In this document: positions 50,673 to 59,527 of the stretch, piece after piece | Numbering within the stretch: the first letter of the stretch is position 1 | How the letters are laid out: each line of letters opens with the position of its first letter | Notes under the pieces: model-generated | Seen by the model: only the letters and a program-made list of their open reading frames with translations | The model's database searches: none | Told to the model about the DNA's origin: nothing | Made by a program: the position numbers and the translations under genes | Assembly (NCBI RefSeq): GCF_001463765.1 | Contig: NZ_BBWK01000012.1 | Coordinates: 1-64,000 of the forward strand | Source of the DNA: Aureimonas sp. AU4 | GTDB lineage: Bacteria > Pseudomonadota > Alphaproteobacteria > Rhizobiales > Rhizobiaceae | Length of the DNA: 64,000 bases | Direction: 5' to 3'

Positions 50673-51173
50673 TCAGGCGATGAGGCCCGCGAGATAGGGG
50701 CGCACCACGTCCGGCGTCGGACGGGGCTTGGAAGGGATGCGGATCACGCGATAGCGCCCCTGCGCGAGCAGCCGGTCGCGGGCCGCGTCGCGTCGGGCGT
50801 CATGCGACGAGTCGTCGAGCTCGATCAACGCCTCCACGACGCCCGTCGCCGGATCGATCACCGCGAAGTCCACGACCTTCTGGCTGATCTTGTTGCGCGC
50901 AAGCGAGGCGGCGCGCCGACCGATCCCGCGCCGGGGCTGGAGCAGGGCGCCCATCGAGACCTGGCAGCCGATCAGCCGCGAGGGAAGCGCGGCGCGAAGG
51001 ATCGAAAGGAGTTCCAGTTCCGCCTTGGTAAGGAGCGGGCGGCGTTCGAGCCGCACGCGCGAGCGCCACCAGCGCCGAAGCGCGAGCAGCGCGACGAGAA
51101 GCACGAGCAGCGCGCCGCCGAGCGGCACGAAGCGCGCCGGATCGACGGCAAGCGGTGCGGACCACGATCCCAT
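50673..51173 (-). CDS. DUF2726 nuclease-like membrane protein
   Basis: 166 residues from the ATG at 51173. A membrane helix lies near 15-30 (LGGALLVLLVALLALRRWW). The remainder matches DUF2726 (PLLTKAELELLSILRAALPS, KVVDFAVIDPATGVVEALIE, LDDSSHDARRDAARDRLLAQ), a restriction-endonuclease-like fold that keeps D-x-E/D-type acidic residues. Whether it cuts DNA is unknown. Confidence 0.82.
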   Translation of the reverse strand: MGSWSAPLAVDPARFVPLGGALLVLLVALLALRRWWRSRVRLERRPLLTKAELELLSILRAALPSRLIGCQVSMGALLQPRRGIGRRAASLARNKISQKVVDFAVIDPATGVVEALIELDDSSHDARRDAARDRLLAQGRYRVIRIPSKPRPTPDVVRPYLAGLIA

Positions 51174-51378
51174 GGCGGACCCTCCTTCCAAGGCGCGGGC
51201 CTTGATCGCCCGTCGGAACGGCCGAGGGACACGAGGAGGCGGCCGGGCGTCAAGCCGTCGCGACCGGACGAAAAGCGCCATCTTGCTGCAACTCTCGTCG
51301 CGCACGACCCTTCTCCTGCCCGACCGCCGCCGGCACTTCCCGCCGGCCGTCCAACACCATCGGATCGGAACAACAGGC

Positions 51379-52149
51379 ATGGCACGTTTCACAGGCAAGG
51401 TCGTCATCGTGACCGGCGCGGGCTCGGGCATCGGCGAGGGCGCCGTCAGGCGCTTCGCGGCCGAGGGCGCCCATCTCGTTCTCGGCGACAAGGATGCCGA
51501 CGGCCTCGGCAAGGTGGCCTCCGCGCTCGGGGGCGGCGAAGGGCGGATCGAGACGCAAGTTTGCGACGTCAGCCGGCGCGAGGACTGCGAGACGCTCGTG
51601 CGCTTCACGCTGGAGCGCTTCGGCCGGATCGACGTCCTCGTCAACAACGCCGGCGTCGACCATCTCGGCAAACTCGACGAAGGCGACTTCTCGGAGTTCA
51701 CCAAGGTCATCGAGACCGACCTCTATGGCGTCGTCCAGCTCAGCCGGGCCGCGATCGCGGAGTTGCGCAAGTCCAAGGGCTCGATCGTCAACGTCTCCTC
51801 GGTCTCGGGGCTCGGCGGTGACTGGAACCACAGCTTCTACTGCGCGGCCAAGGGCGCGGTGACGAACTTCACCCGCGCGCTCGCCCTGGACGAGGCCGCG
51901 AACGGGGTTCGGGTGAACGCGGTGAACCCCTCGCTGGTCTACACCGCGCTAACCGAGGGCATGCAGGATCAGCCCGACCTCATCCAGGAGTTCGAGGAGC
52001 GTATTCCAATGGGCCGCGGCGCCCGGCCCGACGACGTGTCGGGTGCGATCGCGTTTCTGGCGAGCGAGGACGCCTACTTCATCACCGGCGTGAACCTGCC
52101 GGTGGACGGCGGCCTGTCGGCCTCCAACGGCCAGCCGCGCCTGCGCTGA
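51379..52149 (+). CDS. Short-chain dehydrogenase/reductase
   Basis: 256 residues, classical SDR. The cofactor motif is VTGAGSGIGEGAVRRF, then NNAG in DVLVNNAGVD, catalytic Ser in NVSSVSG and YCAAK as YxxxK. A D in VLGDKDADG after beta-2 suggests NAD preference. It oxidises or reduces an unidentified hydroxyl compound; the C-terminal VDGGLSASNGQP tail is typical. It stands alone. Confidence 0.9.
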   Translation: MARFTGKVVIVTGAGSGIGEGAVRRFAAEGAHLVLGDKDADGLGKVASALGGGEGRIETQVCDVSRREDCETLVRFTLERFGRIDVLVNNAGVDHLGKLDEGDFSEFTKVIETDLYGVVQLSRAAIAELRKSKGSIVNVSSVSGLGGDWNHSFYCAAKGAVTNFTRALALDEAANGVRVNAVNPSLVYTALTEGMQDQPDLIQEFEERIPMGRGARPDDVSGAIAFLASEDAYFITGVNLPVDGGLSASNGQPRLR

Positions 52150-52195
52150 CGGAGCATCGGCGTCCGGGGACCGAGCCCGGACGCCGATGCGTCTG

Positions 52196-53203
52196 CTAGC
52201 GGCGCGGATCGTATCGCGAACGCCGCCGACGGGAGGCGATCGCCCCGATCACAGCTGTGGCCGCGAGAAGCACGGTGAGGCCGGGGCGTTTCTGCATCGC
52301 CGTATAGGGGCTGAAGGGCAGGCCCGGCGCGTGGGCGTAGTGGACGAGGGCCTCGCCGGTCGGCGCGTCGAGATTGTCGGTTCGCGTGCGCGGGTTGCGC
52401 GACTTCGACAGGGGCGGGACGACGGCGGCAAGCAACCGGTCCATGGCGCGGGGAAACAGGGCCAGCGGCACGGCGAGCGCGGGGCCGACCGCCCCCACCA
52501 CGATCTCGCGCCGGGGATGGCGGACCGCATCGAGGATCGCATCCGCCACGATCTCGGGCGCATAAAGCGGGGGCACGACGCGCGGCTCCTCCGCCAGATG
52601 GTTGCGGGCATGCTGCGGAAAGCCGGTCGCAATGCCCGACGGCTTGATCAGCGTGACGGTGATCGCGGGATCGGAGGCGAGGAGTTCGCGCCGCAGCGCA
52701 TCCGTGAATCCCTTCACCGCGTGCTTGGAGGCTGAATAGGCGCTGAGAAGCGGGATCGCGAAGTCGGAGTTGACCGAGCCGACGTTGATGAGCCTGCCTC
52801 CGCCCGGCCGCGAGCGGAAATGGCGGACGGCGGCGAGCGAGCCGTGGACGAGACCCCAGTAGTTCGTCTCGAAGATGCGCCGGTGCTCGGCGAGCGGCAA
52901 CGCGTCAAGCGTCGAATAGGCGGCGATGCCCGCATTGTTGACGAAGGCGTCGATCCGGCCGAAGCGTGCGACCGCCCGATCGACCAGCGCCTCGACCTGG
53001 GCCTCCACCGCGACGTCGGTCCGGACCGCGAGAGCCTGGCCGCCGGTTTCCTCGATCTCGCGCGCGAGGCGCCGGAGGAGTGGTTCGTCGCGCGAGGCGA
53101 GGACGATGCTCGCCCCCTGCCGCGCGGCGAGGCGCGCGGTGGCAAGGCCGATGCCGGAACTGGCGCCCGTGACGACGATGACTTGGCCCGCAAGTGACGG
53201 CAT
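52196..53203 (-). CDS. Short-chain dehydrogenase with C-terminal membrane tail
   Basis: 335 residues. SDR motifs are VTGASSGIGLATARLA, NNAG, NVGSVNSDFAIP and YSASK. R residues in ASRDEPLLRRL favour NADPH. Beyond residue 250 is an extension with AVGPALAVPLALFPRAMDRL and a C-terminal hydrophobic stretch (LTVLLAATAVIGAIAS) followed by Arg residues, suggesting membrane association. The substrate is unknown. Confidence 0.88.
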   Translation of the reverse strand: MPSLAGQVIVVTGASSGIGLATARLAARQGASIVLASRDEPLLRRLAREIEETGGQALAVRTDVAVEAQVEALVDRAVARFGRIDAFVNNAGIAAYSTLDALPLAEHRRIFETNYWGLVHGSLAAVRHFRSRPGGGRLINVGSVNSDFAIPLLSAYSASKHAVKGFTDALRRELLASDPAITVTLIKPSGIATGFPQHARNHLAEEPRVVPPLYAPEIVADAILDAVRHPRREIVVGAVGPALAVPLALFPRAMDRLLAAVVPPLSKSRNPRTRTDNLDAPTGEALVHYAHAPGLPFSPYTAMQKRPGLTVLLAATAVIGAIASRRRRSRYDPRR

Positions 53204-53299
53204 GGTGGATGGCGCTCCCGTTGATCCTACGCAAGGCGCAAAGTCCCGGCGCGCCGGATCGTTCGCGTCGCTGCGCCAGCTAACGGAAGAAGGCGCCCC

Positions 53300-53488
53300 T
53301 CAGCCCGCCGCCCACGCCCAGAGGGCCTGCAGCACGGTGACGCCCGCGAGCGGAGCCACGAACAGCGCCAGGACGTTGAGCCCGATCGCCCAGATTAGGA
53401 CCTTCTCCTGGCGCCGCGTCAGCTTGGGCGAAGGGGGACGCTCCGGCAGGGGCTCGGGCGGACGCCAGTTGCGATAGTCCACGAACAT
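53300..53488 (-). CDS. Small single-pass membrane protein
   Basis: 62 residues from the ATG at 53488 with GAGG upstream; a frame open to 53608 is not needed. A Pro/Arg-rich cytoplasmic start (RNWRPPEPLPERPPSPKLTR) precedes one long membrane helix (VLIWAIGLNVLALFVAPLAG). Function is unknown. The following 285 bases up to the tRNA hold no other gene. Confidence 0.68.
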   Translation of the reverse strand: MFVDYRNWRPPEPLPERPPSPKLTRRQEKVLIWAIGLNVLALFVAPLAGVTVLQALWAWAAG

Positions 53489-53773
53489 CGATCGCGCCTC
53501 GCGCTGGTTTCGGGATCCCGGGGGAAGGGGACGCTCACGGATCCTAGACGCGATAACGCCGTCGTGTCCGGGAAGGGTTGCGCGCTCATCGTCGCACGCG
53601 ACCACCAAGCCGTCCGCCCGACGGACGACCCGATCCGGAACACAAGGCTTTCCGCCGGCGCGAGCCCGGCGCGGAGCAAGCCTGCTATTCCCGGCGCGCG
53701 GGTGGCATAGACTCTGTCATGCGGAACCCGCGCTGGCAGCGCGCCGCTTGTCCACTCAATCGAAGGAGGTACC

Positions 53774-53849
<76 letters not shown>

Positions 53850-54020
53850 GTCCACCGGTGGCGATCCTCTAGCGCGGCGGGCTCTGCGGTGTCAAGCGGA
53901 TGTGAGGCGCGCGAGGGCGTGGACTCGCGTTAGCGAAATCACCACATGGGCGGCGCTAGTCTCCGATTCCCGTTTCCCTCCCGGCCGCCCGCGGCCCCCA
54001 TCGAAGGCCCATCGCGACCC

Positions 54021-54323
54021 ATGCTCGCCGTCATCCAAGTGGTTCTCCTGATCCTCAACATCCTGTGGTGGATCATCATCGTGTCGGCGATCCTGTCGTG
54101 GCTGCTCGCCTTCAACATCCTCGACTACCGCAACAACTTCGTGCGCTCCGTCGCCGACATGCTCTACCGCCTGACGGAGCCCCTCTATCGGCCGATCCGG
54201 CGCGTCCTGCCCAACCTCGGCGGGCTCGACCTGTCGCCGCTGGTGGTGCTCCTGGTCATCTTCTTCATCCAGCAGCTGATCTTCATCTACGTCATTCCCG
54301 CCATCTATCGCGCCGGCATCTGA
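54021..54323 (+). CDS. YggT-family membrane protein
   Basis: 100 residues with two hydrophobic blocks (VIQVVLLILNILWWIIIVSA and LVVLLVIFFIQQLIFIYVIP) separated by the family segment LYRLTEPLYRPIRRVLPNLG, GLDLSPL. The ATG at 54021 is chosen over an upstream open frame. YggT proteins are linked to envelope stability and osmotic stress. The DUF167 gene follows by six bases, a pairing conserved in Rhizobiales. Confidence 0.93.
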   Translation: MLAVIQVVLLILNILWWIIIVSAILSWLLAFNILDYRNNFVRSVADMLYRLTEPLYRPIRRVLPNLGGLDLSPLVVLLVIFFIQQLIFIYVIPAIYRAGI

Positions 54324-54329
54324 GGACGC

Positions 54330-54662
54330 ATGCGCGCCCGTGCGGCGCCGGAGGAGACGATCCTCCACGTCCGGCTGACGCCGCGTGCCGCCTCGACCCG
54401 CATCGATGCGGCCGAGCCGGGCGAGGATGGCCGCTGGCGGCTGCGGGCGCGCGTGCGCGCGATCCCCGAGAAGGGTGCTGCCAACGCCGCGCTCCTGCGG
54501 CTTCTGGCCGATGCGCTCGGCGTCGCCCTCTCGAGCCTCACCCTCGAGGCGGGCGGGACCTTTCGCGAAAAGCGCGTGCGCTTCTCCGGCGATCCCGCTA
54601 GGCTGGAGCATGTTCTTCGCGCTCTGGCTCCTGGCGGCCTCAACGACGCAGCCCGTCCCTGA
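54330..54662 (+). CDS. DUF167 (YggU) family protein
   Basis: 110 residues, with the DUF167 core HVRLTPRAASTRIDAAEP, RVRAIPEKGAANAALLRLLA and GGTFREKRVRFSGDP. This compact alpha/beta fold has no assigned activity. It is six bases after yggT, and the next gene starts inside its 3' end (53-base overlap). Confidence 0.93.
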   Translation: MRARAAPEETILHVRLTPRAASTRIDAAEPGEDGRWRLRARVRAIPEKGAANAALLRLLADALGVALSSLTLEAGGTFREKRVRFSGDPARLEHVLRALAPGGLNDAARP

Positions 54663-55149
54663 CGCGCCGCCGCGCGCGGATGCGCAACCCCGGCTGGCAG
54701 GCGCCGCGAGCCCGATCAGCCCCGGTCTTTGCGAGCGGATCGCCGACGAGGCGTGGCGCTGCGTGGGGCTGGCCGGCGTCGACGTCCGGGTTTTCGGTCC
54801 CGAGGCGCGGCGCACGCTCTCGCTCGGCGGCGATCGCCCCGCCTTTGCCCCGCTTCCGCTGCCGGGGCGCTTCGCGACCATGATCGACTGGCAGGCGAAC
54901 GGCGAGGGGCGGCCCGTGGCCGCGACGGTGCGCTGGCGGGCGGCGGAAGGCTCGGCGGAACTCCTGCTCGTGCTGCGCCCGGCCGCCGACGGGTCGCCGG
55001 GTTGCCTGTCCGCCGTGGCCGGTCCCGACGCCGACGCGGGTGAGCTCGCGGCGCGAAGCTTTCGCTGCGGGCGCGACCGCCCGATCCTGGCGGGCACGAT
55101 CCCGCCGACCCTGCGCGCGGCGCTGGAGGGCTGGCTCTCCGCGCTCTAG
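54610..55149 (+). CDS. Hypothetical exported protein
   Basis: 179 residues beginning MFFALWLLAASTTQPVPDAP, a short hydrophobic leader with weak signal-peptide character. The rest is rich in beta strands (VDVRVFGPEARRTLSLGG, GRPVAATVRWRAAEGSAELL) with three Cys residues. It overlaps the DUF167 gene, so it is probably cotranscribed. I do not recognise a family. Confidence 0.65.
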   Translation: MFFALWLLAASTTQPVPDAPPRADAQPRLAGAASPISPGLCERIADEAWRCVGLAGVDVRVFGPEARRTLSLGGDRPAFAPLPLPGRFATMIDWQANGEGRPVAATVRWRAAEGSAELLLVLRPAADGSPGCLSAVAGPDADAGELAARSFRCGRDRPILAGTIPPTLRAALEGWLSAL

Positions 55150-55182
55150 CCCATGTCCGGCAAGCGCGGGCGAGCGCCCGCG

Positions 55183-55214
55183 AAAAAGGCGCCTCCGGTC
55201 TTCCCGGGGCGCCT
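55183..55214 (-). terminator. Terminator of the pyrophosphatase gene
   Basis: On the minus strand AGGCGCC pairs with GGCGCCT with an inner CCGG/CCGG stem, followed directly by TTTTC. It lies 31 bases after the ppa stop. Confidence 0.78.
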
Positions 55215-55244
55215 CGTTCATGTCTGGCGGACCTTGAGTCCCGG

Positions 55245-55820
55245 TCAGGCGTTTTCCTGGCCCACCGGATCGGACTCGCGCTCCTTGGGCGAGGCGTTCT
55301 CGTAGCGCTCCACGGCCTCGCGGATCAGCTTCTTGGCGTCGGCCGAGCCGCCCCAGCCGCCGATCTTGACCCACTTGCCGGGCTCCAGATCCTTGTAGTG
55401 CTCGAAGAAGTGCTCGATCTGCTTGAGCGTGATCTCGGGCAGGTCGGTGTGCTCGTAGACGTTGTTGTAGCGCTGGGTCAGCTTGGGCGAGGGAACGGCG
55501 ATCACCTTCTCGTCCTGTCCGGCATTGTCCTCCATCACGAGGACGCCGATCGGACGGCAGTTGATCACGCAGCCGGGAAAGAGCGGGCGCGTCGAGCAGA
55601 CGAGCACGTCGATCGGGTCGCCGTCCTCGGAAAGGGTGTGGGGCACGAAGCCGTAGTTCCCCGGGTAGGTCATCGGGGTGTAGAGGAAGCGGTCGACGAA
55701 GAGCGCGCCGGCTTCCTTGTCCATCTCGTACTTGATCGGGTGGCCGCCGACGGGCACTTCGATGATGACGTTGATGTCGTCCGGCGGGTTCTTGCCGCGA
55801 GCGATGGCTTCGATGCGCAT
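55245..55820 (-). CDS. ppa: Inorganic pyrophosphatase, family I
   Basis: 191 residues from the ATG at 55820 with AAAGGT upstream. Catalytic acidic residues lie in [29 protein letters not shown] and [12 protein letters not shown]. It hydrolyses pyrophosphate in the cytosol and drives biosynthesis. Length fits bacterial family I enzymes. A strong terminator follows. Confidence 0.96.
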   Translation of the reverse strand: MRIEAIARGKNPPDDINVIIEVPVGGHPIKYEMDKEAGALFVDRFLYTPMTYPGNYGFVPHTLSEDGDPIDVLVCSTRPLFPGCVINCRPIGVLVMEDNAGQDEKVIAVPSPKLTQRYNNVYEHTDLPEITLKQIEHFFEHYKDLEPGKWVKIGGWGGSADAKKLIREAVERYENASPKERESDPVGQENA

Positions 55821-55940
55821 GGGAGACCTTTCCCGCGTTGGCATGGGGTCCCAGCGTCTAGCCGAGCGGATGAGGCGAGTCCATTGGGCCGGCGCAAACG
55901 GGAGCCGGCAAGGTGAACGGCGCCTTCCCTCGCGCAGAGG

Positions 55941-56447
55941 TCAGCTGAAGGTGAAGGCGACCTTGCGCAGCGTGCGGTCCTCGAAGGTCTCGGCCCCGCC
56001 CGCCACGTCGATGCCGCCCGCCGCCTCGTAGAAGCGCAGCGCGTTCTCGTTGTCGGCCAGCGCCCAGACCGCGAGGCCCTTCAGCCCGCGCGAACGCAGG
56101 AGGGTGCGGCAGCTGTCGAACAGGCGCCGCCCGAAGCCGAGGCCCTGGAATTCGGGCCGCAGATAGAGCTCGTAGATTTCGCCCTCAGCCCCCAGCGCCA
56201 GCGTCCGGTTGCGCCCGAGCGTGGCGTAGCCGACGGTCTCGCCGTCATAGTCGAGCACGAGGATGGTGGCACGGTTGCGGATCGCCTTGGCCCACCATTC
56301 CGGACCGCGACGCGCCAGCATGCGCGACAGGGCGCGGTGGGGGATCAACCCTCCGTACGCGCCTCGCCATGAGGCCTCGTGGACAAGGCTCAGCGCGGCG
56401 GCGTCGCGCGCTTCGGCAAAGCGGACATCTGCGGCGATCGTCTTCAT
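55941..56447 (-). CDS. GNAT-family N-acetyltransferase
   Basis: 168 residues. The acetyl-CoA loop is LRPEFQGLGFGRRLFDSCRT, after the strand AEGEIYELYL. The C-terminal NENALRFYEAAGGIDVA motif is typical. It acetylates an amine or N-terminus; the acceptor cannot be predicted. The region upstream to 56638 has no gene. Confidence 0.9.
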   Translation of the reverse strand: MKTIAADVRFAEARDAAALSLVHEASWRGAYGGLIPHRALSRMLARRGPEWWAKAIRNRATILVLDYDGETVGYATLGRNRTLALGAEGEIYELYLRPEFQGLGFGRRLFDSCRTLLRSRGLKGLAVWALADNENALRFYEAAGGIDVAGGAETFEDRTLRKVAFTFS

Positions 56448-56551
56448 GCGGCGTTAACTGTAATTCCGCATTTGCGATCCACGGCGCGCAACAAAAATCG
56501 CGTGCGCGCCGGCTCGCGGATGGAGGCGTCGAATCATCATGGGGGAGGGGT

Positions 56552-56609
56552 AGCGGCCGCTGCCCGGCAGGGCAACGACTTGACAGCGCGCTAAAAACGC
56601 AGCGGCCGC
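56552..56609. repeat. Separated inverted repeat in an intergenic region
   Basis: GCGGCCGCTGC (56553-56563) and its reverse complement GCAGCGGCCGC (56599-56609) flank 35 bases that include TTGACA (56580-56585). Both neighbouring genes are on the minus strand. It could be a hairpin or binding site, but no role is evident. Confidence 0.4.
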
Positions 56610-56638
56610 CGCGAACGGGTGCCGGGGGTTGTGCCCGC

Positions 56639-57025
56639 TCAGCGCGCGGGCGGCAGAACGCCCGCCGCGAGCGCCTGCGAGATACCGGACAGGTCGACGC
56701 CGCGCGACAGCTTCTGGGTGAGCGGCGTCGGCTGGCCGGAAATCCAGATGCGCAGCTCGGCATCCGCGTCGAACGAACCGGCGGTCTCGATCGAGAACAT
56801 GGTGATCGCCCGGTAGGGGACGGAGTGGTAGGCGCGCTTGCGCCCGCTCACGCCCTGCTTGTCGACGAGGATCAGCCGCCGGTCGGTGAAGACGATCTGG
56901 TCGCGCACGATCTGGAAGGCGACCTCGATGCCCTCGTCGGGCAGGAGCACGGGGCCGAGCTCGCGTGCCAGCCCCTCGCGGTCGACGTCGCCCGCCAGAC
57001 CCAGAAGTCCCGTCAGAAATCCCAT
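56639..57025 (-). CDS. Bacterial pleckstrin-homology (bPH) domain protein
   Basis: 128 residues. The bPH core runs from DEGIEVAFQIVRDQIVFTDR through RAYHSVPYRAITMFSIETAG and the acidic DADAELRIWI strand, ending in a C-terminal helix. Such proteins form oligomeric beta-barrel rings of unknown function. It ends four bases before the next gene's region on the same strand, so the two may be cotranscribed. Confidence 0.85.
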   Translation of the reverse strand: MGFLTGLLGLAGDVDREGLARELGPVLLPDEGIEVAFQIVRDQIVFTDRRLILVDKQGVSGRKRAYHSVPYRAITMFSIETAGSFDADAELRIWISGQPTPLTQKLSRGVDLSGISQALAAGVLPPAR

Positions 57026-57029
57026 CGCC

Positions 57030-58040
57030 TCAGTTCTCCCAGCCTTTCAGAACGATCTTGCCCGTGGTCGAGCCCCGCTCGATCAGCGCATGCGCCTCGC
57101 GCAGCGTGCGCGCGCAGATGGGCGAGAGGGTATGGGTGCGCGTGCTGCGCAGCCGGCCCGCGTCCACGAGCTGCGCCACCTCGCCGAGCAGGCGGTGCTG
57201 CTCGATCATGTCGGACGTGTGGAAGAGCGAGCGCGTGAACATGTACTCGAAGTGGAGCGACACGGACTTCTGGCGGATCGGCGCGAGGTCGAGCTCGGCC
57301 GAGTCGATGACGCACAGGTGTCCGAAGGGGCGGATCAGGGCTCCGATATCGGCCATGTGGCGCGGCGTCTGGCTGACCGCGAAGACGTAGTCCACAGGCC
57401 CGAGGCCGAGCTCGCGGATCTGCGGCGCCATGGGGCGGGCGTGGTCGATCACATGGTGGCAGCCCTGCTCGACCGCGAAGCGGCGCGAGGGATCGCGCGA
57501 GGCGGTGCCCACCACCGTGAGCGGCGTGACGGCCCGCGCGATCTGCGTCGCGATCGAGCCGACGCCGCCCGCCGCCCCGATCACCAGCAGCGTGCGCGAG
57601 GCGCCGTCGCGGTCGACCCGGAAGCGGTCGAACAGCGTTTCCCAGGCGGTGATCGCGGTGAGCGGCAGGGCGGCGGCATCCGCGAAGCCGAGGCTCTTGG
57701 GCTTGAGGGCGACGATGCGCTCGTCGACGCGCTGCAGCCGGCTGTTGGAGCCCTGCCGGTCCACCGCGCCGGCATACCAGACCTCGTCGCCGGGGCGGAA
57801 CAGAGTGGCCTCGGGACCGCACGCGAACACCGTGCCGCTCGCGTCGAAGCCGAGGACGCGGGGCAGGCGGGCGGGATCGGCGACGGGCCCGCGCTGTTTG
57901 GCGTCCACCGGGTTCACCGACACCGCCTCGACCCGGACCAGGACGTCGCGCCCCTCGGGGACGGGATCGGGCAGGTCGAGGTCGACGAGGTGTTCCACCG
58001 AGCGGTCGGGGGGCGAGACCGCGTATCCAACCGCGCGCAT
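57030..58040 (-). CDS. Zinc-type alcohol dehydrogenase-like/quinone oxidoreductase
   Basis: 336 residues from the ATG at 58040. It is a medium-chain dehydrogenase of the quinone-oxidoreductase subgroup: VNPVDAKQRGPV instead of catalytic zinc ligands, LPLTAITAWETLFDRF, and the NADPH motif VIGAAGGVGSIATQIA. It probably reduces quinones or alpha,beta-unsaturated carbonyls with NADPH. Confidence 0.9.
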   Translation of the reverse strand: MRAVGYAVSPPDRSVEHLVDLDLPDPVPEGRDVLVRVEAVSVNPVDAKQRGPVADPARLPRVLGFDASGTVFACGPEATLFRPGDEVWYAGAVDRQGSNSRLQRVDERIVALKPKSLGFADAAALPLTAITAWETLFDRFRVDRDGASRTLLVIGAAGGVGSIATQIARAVTPLTVVGTASRDPSRRFAVEQGCHHVIDHARPMAPQIRELGLGPVDYVFAVSQTPRHMADIGALIRPFGHLCVIDSAELDLAPIRQKSVSLHFEYMFTRSLFHTSDMIEQHRLLGEVAQLVDAGRLRSTRTHTLSPICARTLREAHALIERGSTTGKIVLKGWEN

Positions 58041-58173
58041 GCCGCGTAACTCCCTATCGGGCGACGATCGCAGGCGCCGGGCCGTGCCCGGCATTCCAGG
58101 CGAGCGGAGCTATCGCGCCGGGCGCCCGGATCAAGGCGAGGGCGCCCGCGACAGGGCGCCCCGGCGGCCGCCT

Positions 58174-59313
58174 CTAGCGGAAGTGACCGAGCACGGTCTC
58201 CTGGATGCGCTGGAGGATGCCGGCGCGCTCGACGCTGGCGGCGGCGTAGAGCGGCTCCTCGCGCAGCGTCTGCCCGTCGCGCGTGACGCGCAGCACGGCC
58301 ACGCGCCGCCCTTCCGCCACCGGCGCCTCGAGCGTGCCCACCGGCACGATCTCCCGCTGGAACGGCGCGCCCGAGCCGCGCGGCTCCAGAAGCTCCACCG
58401 CGCCCGCCGCGCGCACCGGAACGCTCGCCACCGCACCGCCCGAGACGGGCACCTCGCCCGCGTTCTCGCCCTCCTTGACCACGCTGACGCGATCGAAGCC
58501 GCGAAGGCCGAGCGTCATCATGGCACGCGCCTCCGAGGCGCGCTCGTTGACGCTCTTCATGCCCATCATGGCGAAGACGATGCGCCGGCCCGACTCGTCC
58601 TTGGCCGAGGCGACGAGCCCGTAGCCCGCCTCCGCCGTGTGGCCCGTCTTCAACCCGTCCGCGCCGAAGGCGAGGAGCGGGTTGCGCGAGCGCTGCTTGA
58701 TGCCGTTGAAGGTGAACTCCTCCTCCGAGAACAGCGGATACTGCTCGGGATAGGTGCGGATCAGGTAGGCCGCGAGCGTCACGAGATCGCGGGCCGAGGT
58801 ATACTGGCCGGGGTCGGGCAGGCCGTGCGGGTTCGCGTAGTGGGTATGGGTGAGGCCGAGCTCCTTGGCCTTGGCGTTCATCATGTCGGCGAACAGCGGC
58901 ACGCTGCCGGCGATGCCTTCCGCCGCCACGATCGTGGCATCGTTGCCGGACTGGATCGCGATGCCCTTGATGAGGTCGCCGACCGAGACGGAGCTGTTGA
59001 GCGGCAGGAACATGGTCGAGCCGCCCGAGGCCGCGCCGCCCGTGCGCCAGGCGTATTCCGAGACCGGAAACTCCTGGTCGAGCCGGATCGAGCCCTTCTT
59101 GAGCTGGTCGAAGATCACCGCCAGCGTCATGAGCTTGGAGAGCGAGGCGGGGGGAGCCTCCTGGTCGGCGGCCTTCTCGAAGAGAACCGTGTCGGTGGCA
59201 AGATCCAGGAGCAGTGCGTTGCGCGCCGCGGTCTCGATCGCGGCCGCTGGGCCCGTGAAGGCGAGAAGCAGCGCCAGAAGGGCGAGGGGGGCGGAGGCTC
59301 GGAGGGGGCGCAT
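58174..59313 (-). CDS. D-alanyl-D-alanine carboxypeptidase (PBP5/6 family)
   Basis: 379 residues from the ATG at 59313; the signal peptide ends AAA near 27. Penicillin-binding motifs are SLSK (SxxK), SGN in IQSGNDAT and KTG in GLKTGHTAE. Residues 290-365 are the beta-rich C-terminal domain and the last helix may be the membrane anchor. It trims peptidoglycan stem pentapeptides in the periplasm. Confidence 0.95.
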   Translation of the reverse strand: MRPLRASAPLALLALLLAFTGPAAAIETAARNALLLDLATDTVLFEKAADQEAPPASLSKLMTLAVIFDQLKKGSIRLDQEFPVSEYAWRTGGAASGGSTMFLPLNSSVSVGDLIKGIAIQSGNDATIVAAEGIAGSVPLFADMMNAKAKELGLTHTHYANPHGLPDPGQYTSARDLVTLAAYLIRTYPEQYPLFSEEEFTFNGIKQRSRNPLLAFGADGLKTGHTAEAGYGLVASAKDESGRRIVFAMMGMKSVNERASEARAMMTLGLRGFDRVSVVKEGENAGEVPVSGGAVASVPVRAAGAVELLEPRGSGAPFQREIVPVGTLEAPVAEGRRVAVLRVTRDGQTLREEPLYAAASVERAGILQRIQETVLGHFR

Positions 59314-59527
59314 GGCGAAAACCTGGAACTGACGGGCGGGGGCGGACGGCGTTCGTCGCGTCGACCCCATTGGGGGAGGAGGCTAACGCCTTTCGCTTGC
59401 GCCGGGAAAGCGTGACGAAGGGCCCCGATCCGCAATTTGCCGCGAGGATCACAAGGCTGGCCGGTGGGCCGGACGGCACCCCGCGCCATATGGGGCCGAT
59501 CCGCAACAGGGAAACGCCGGACGGCCC

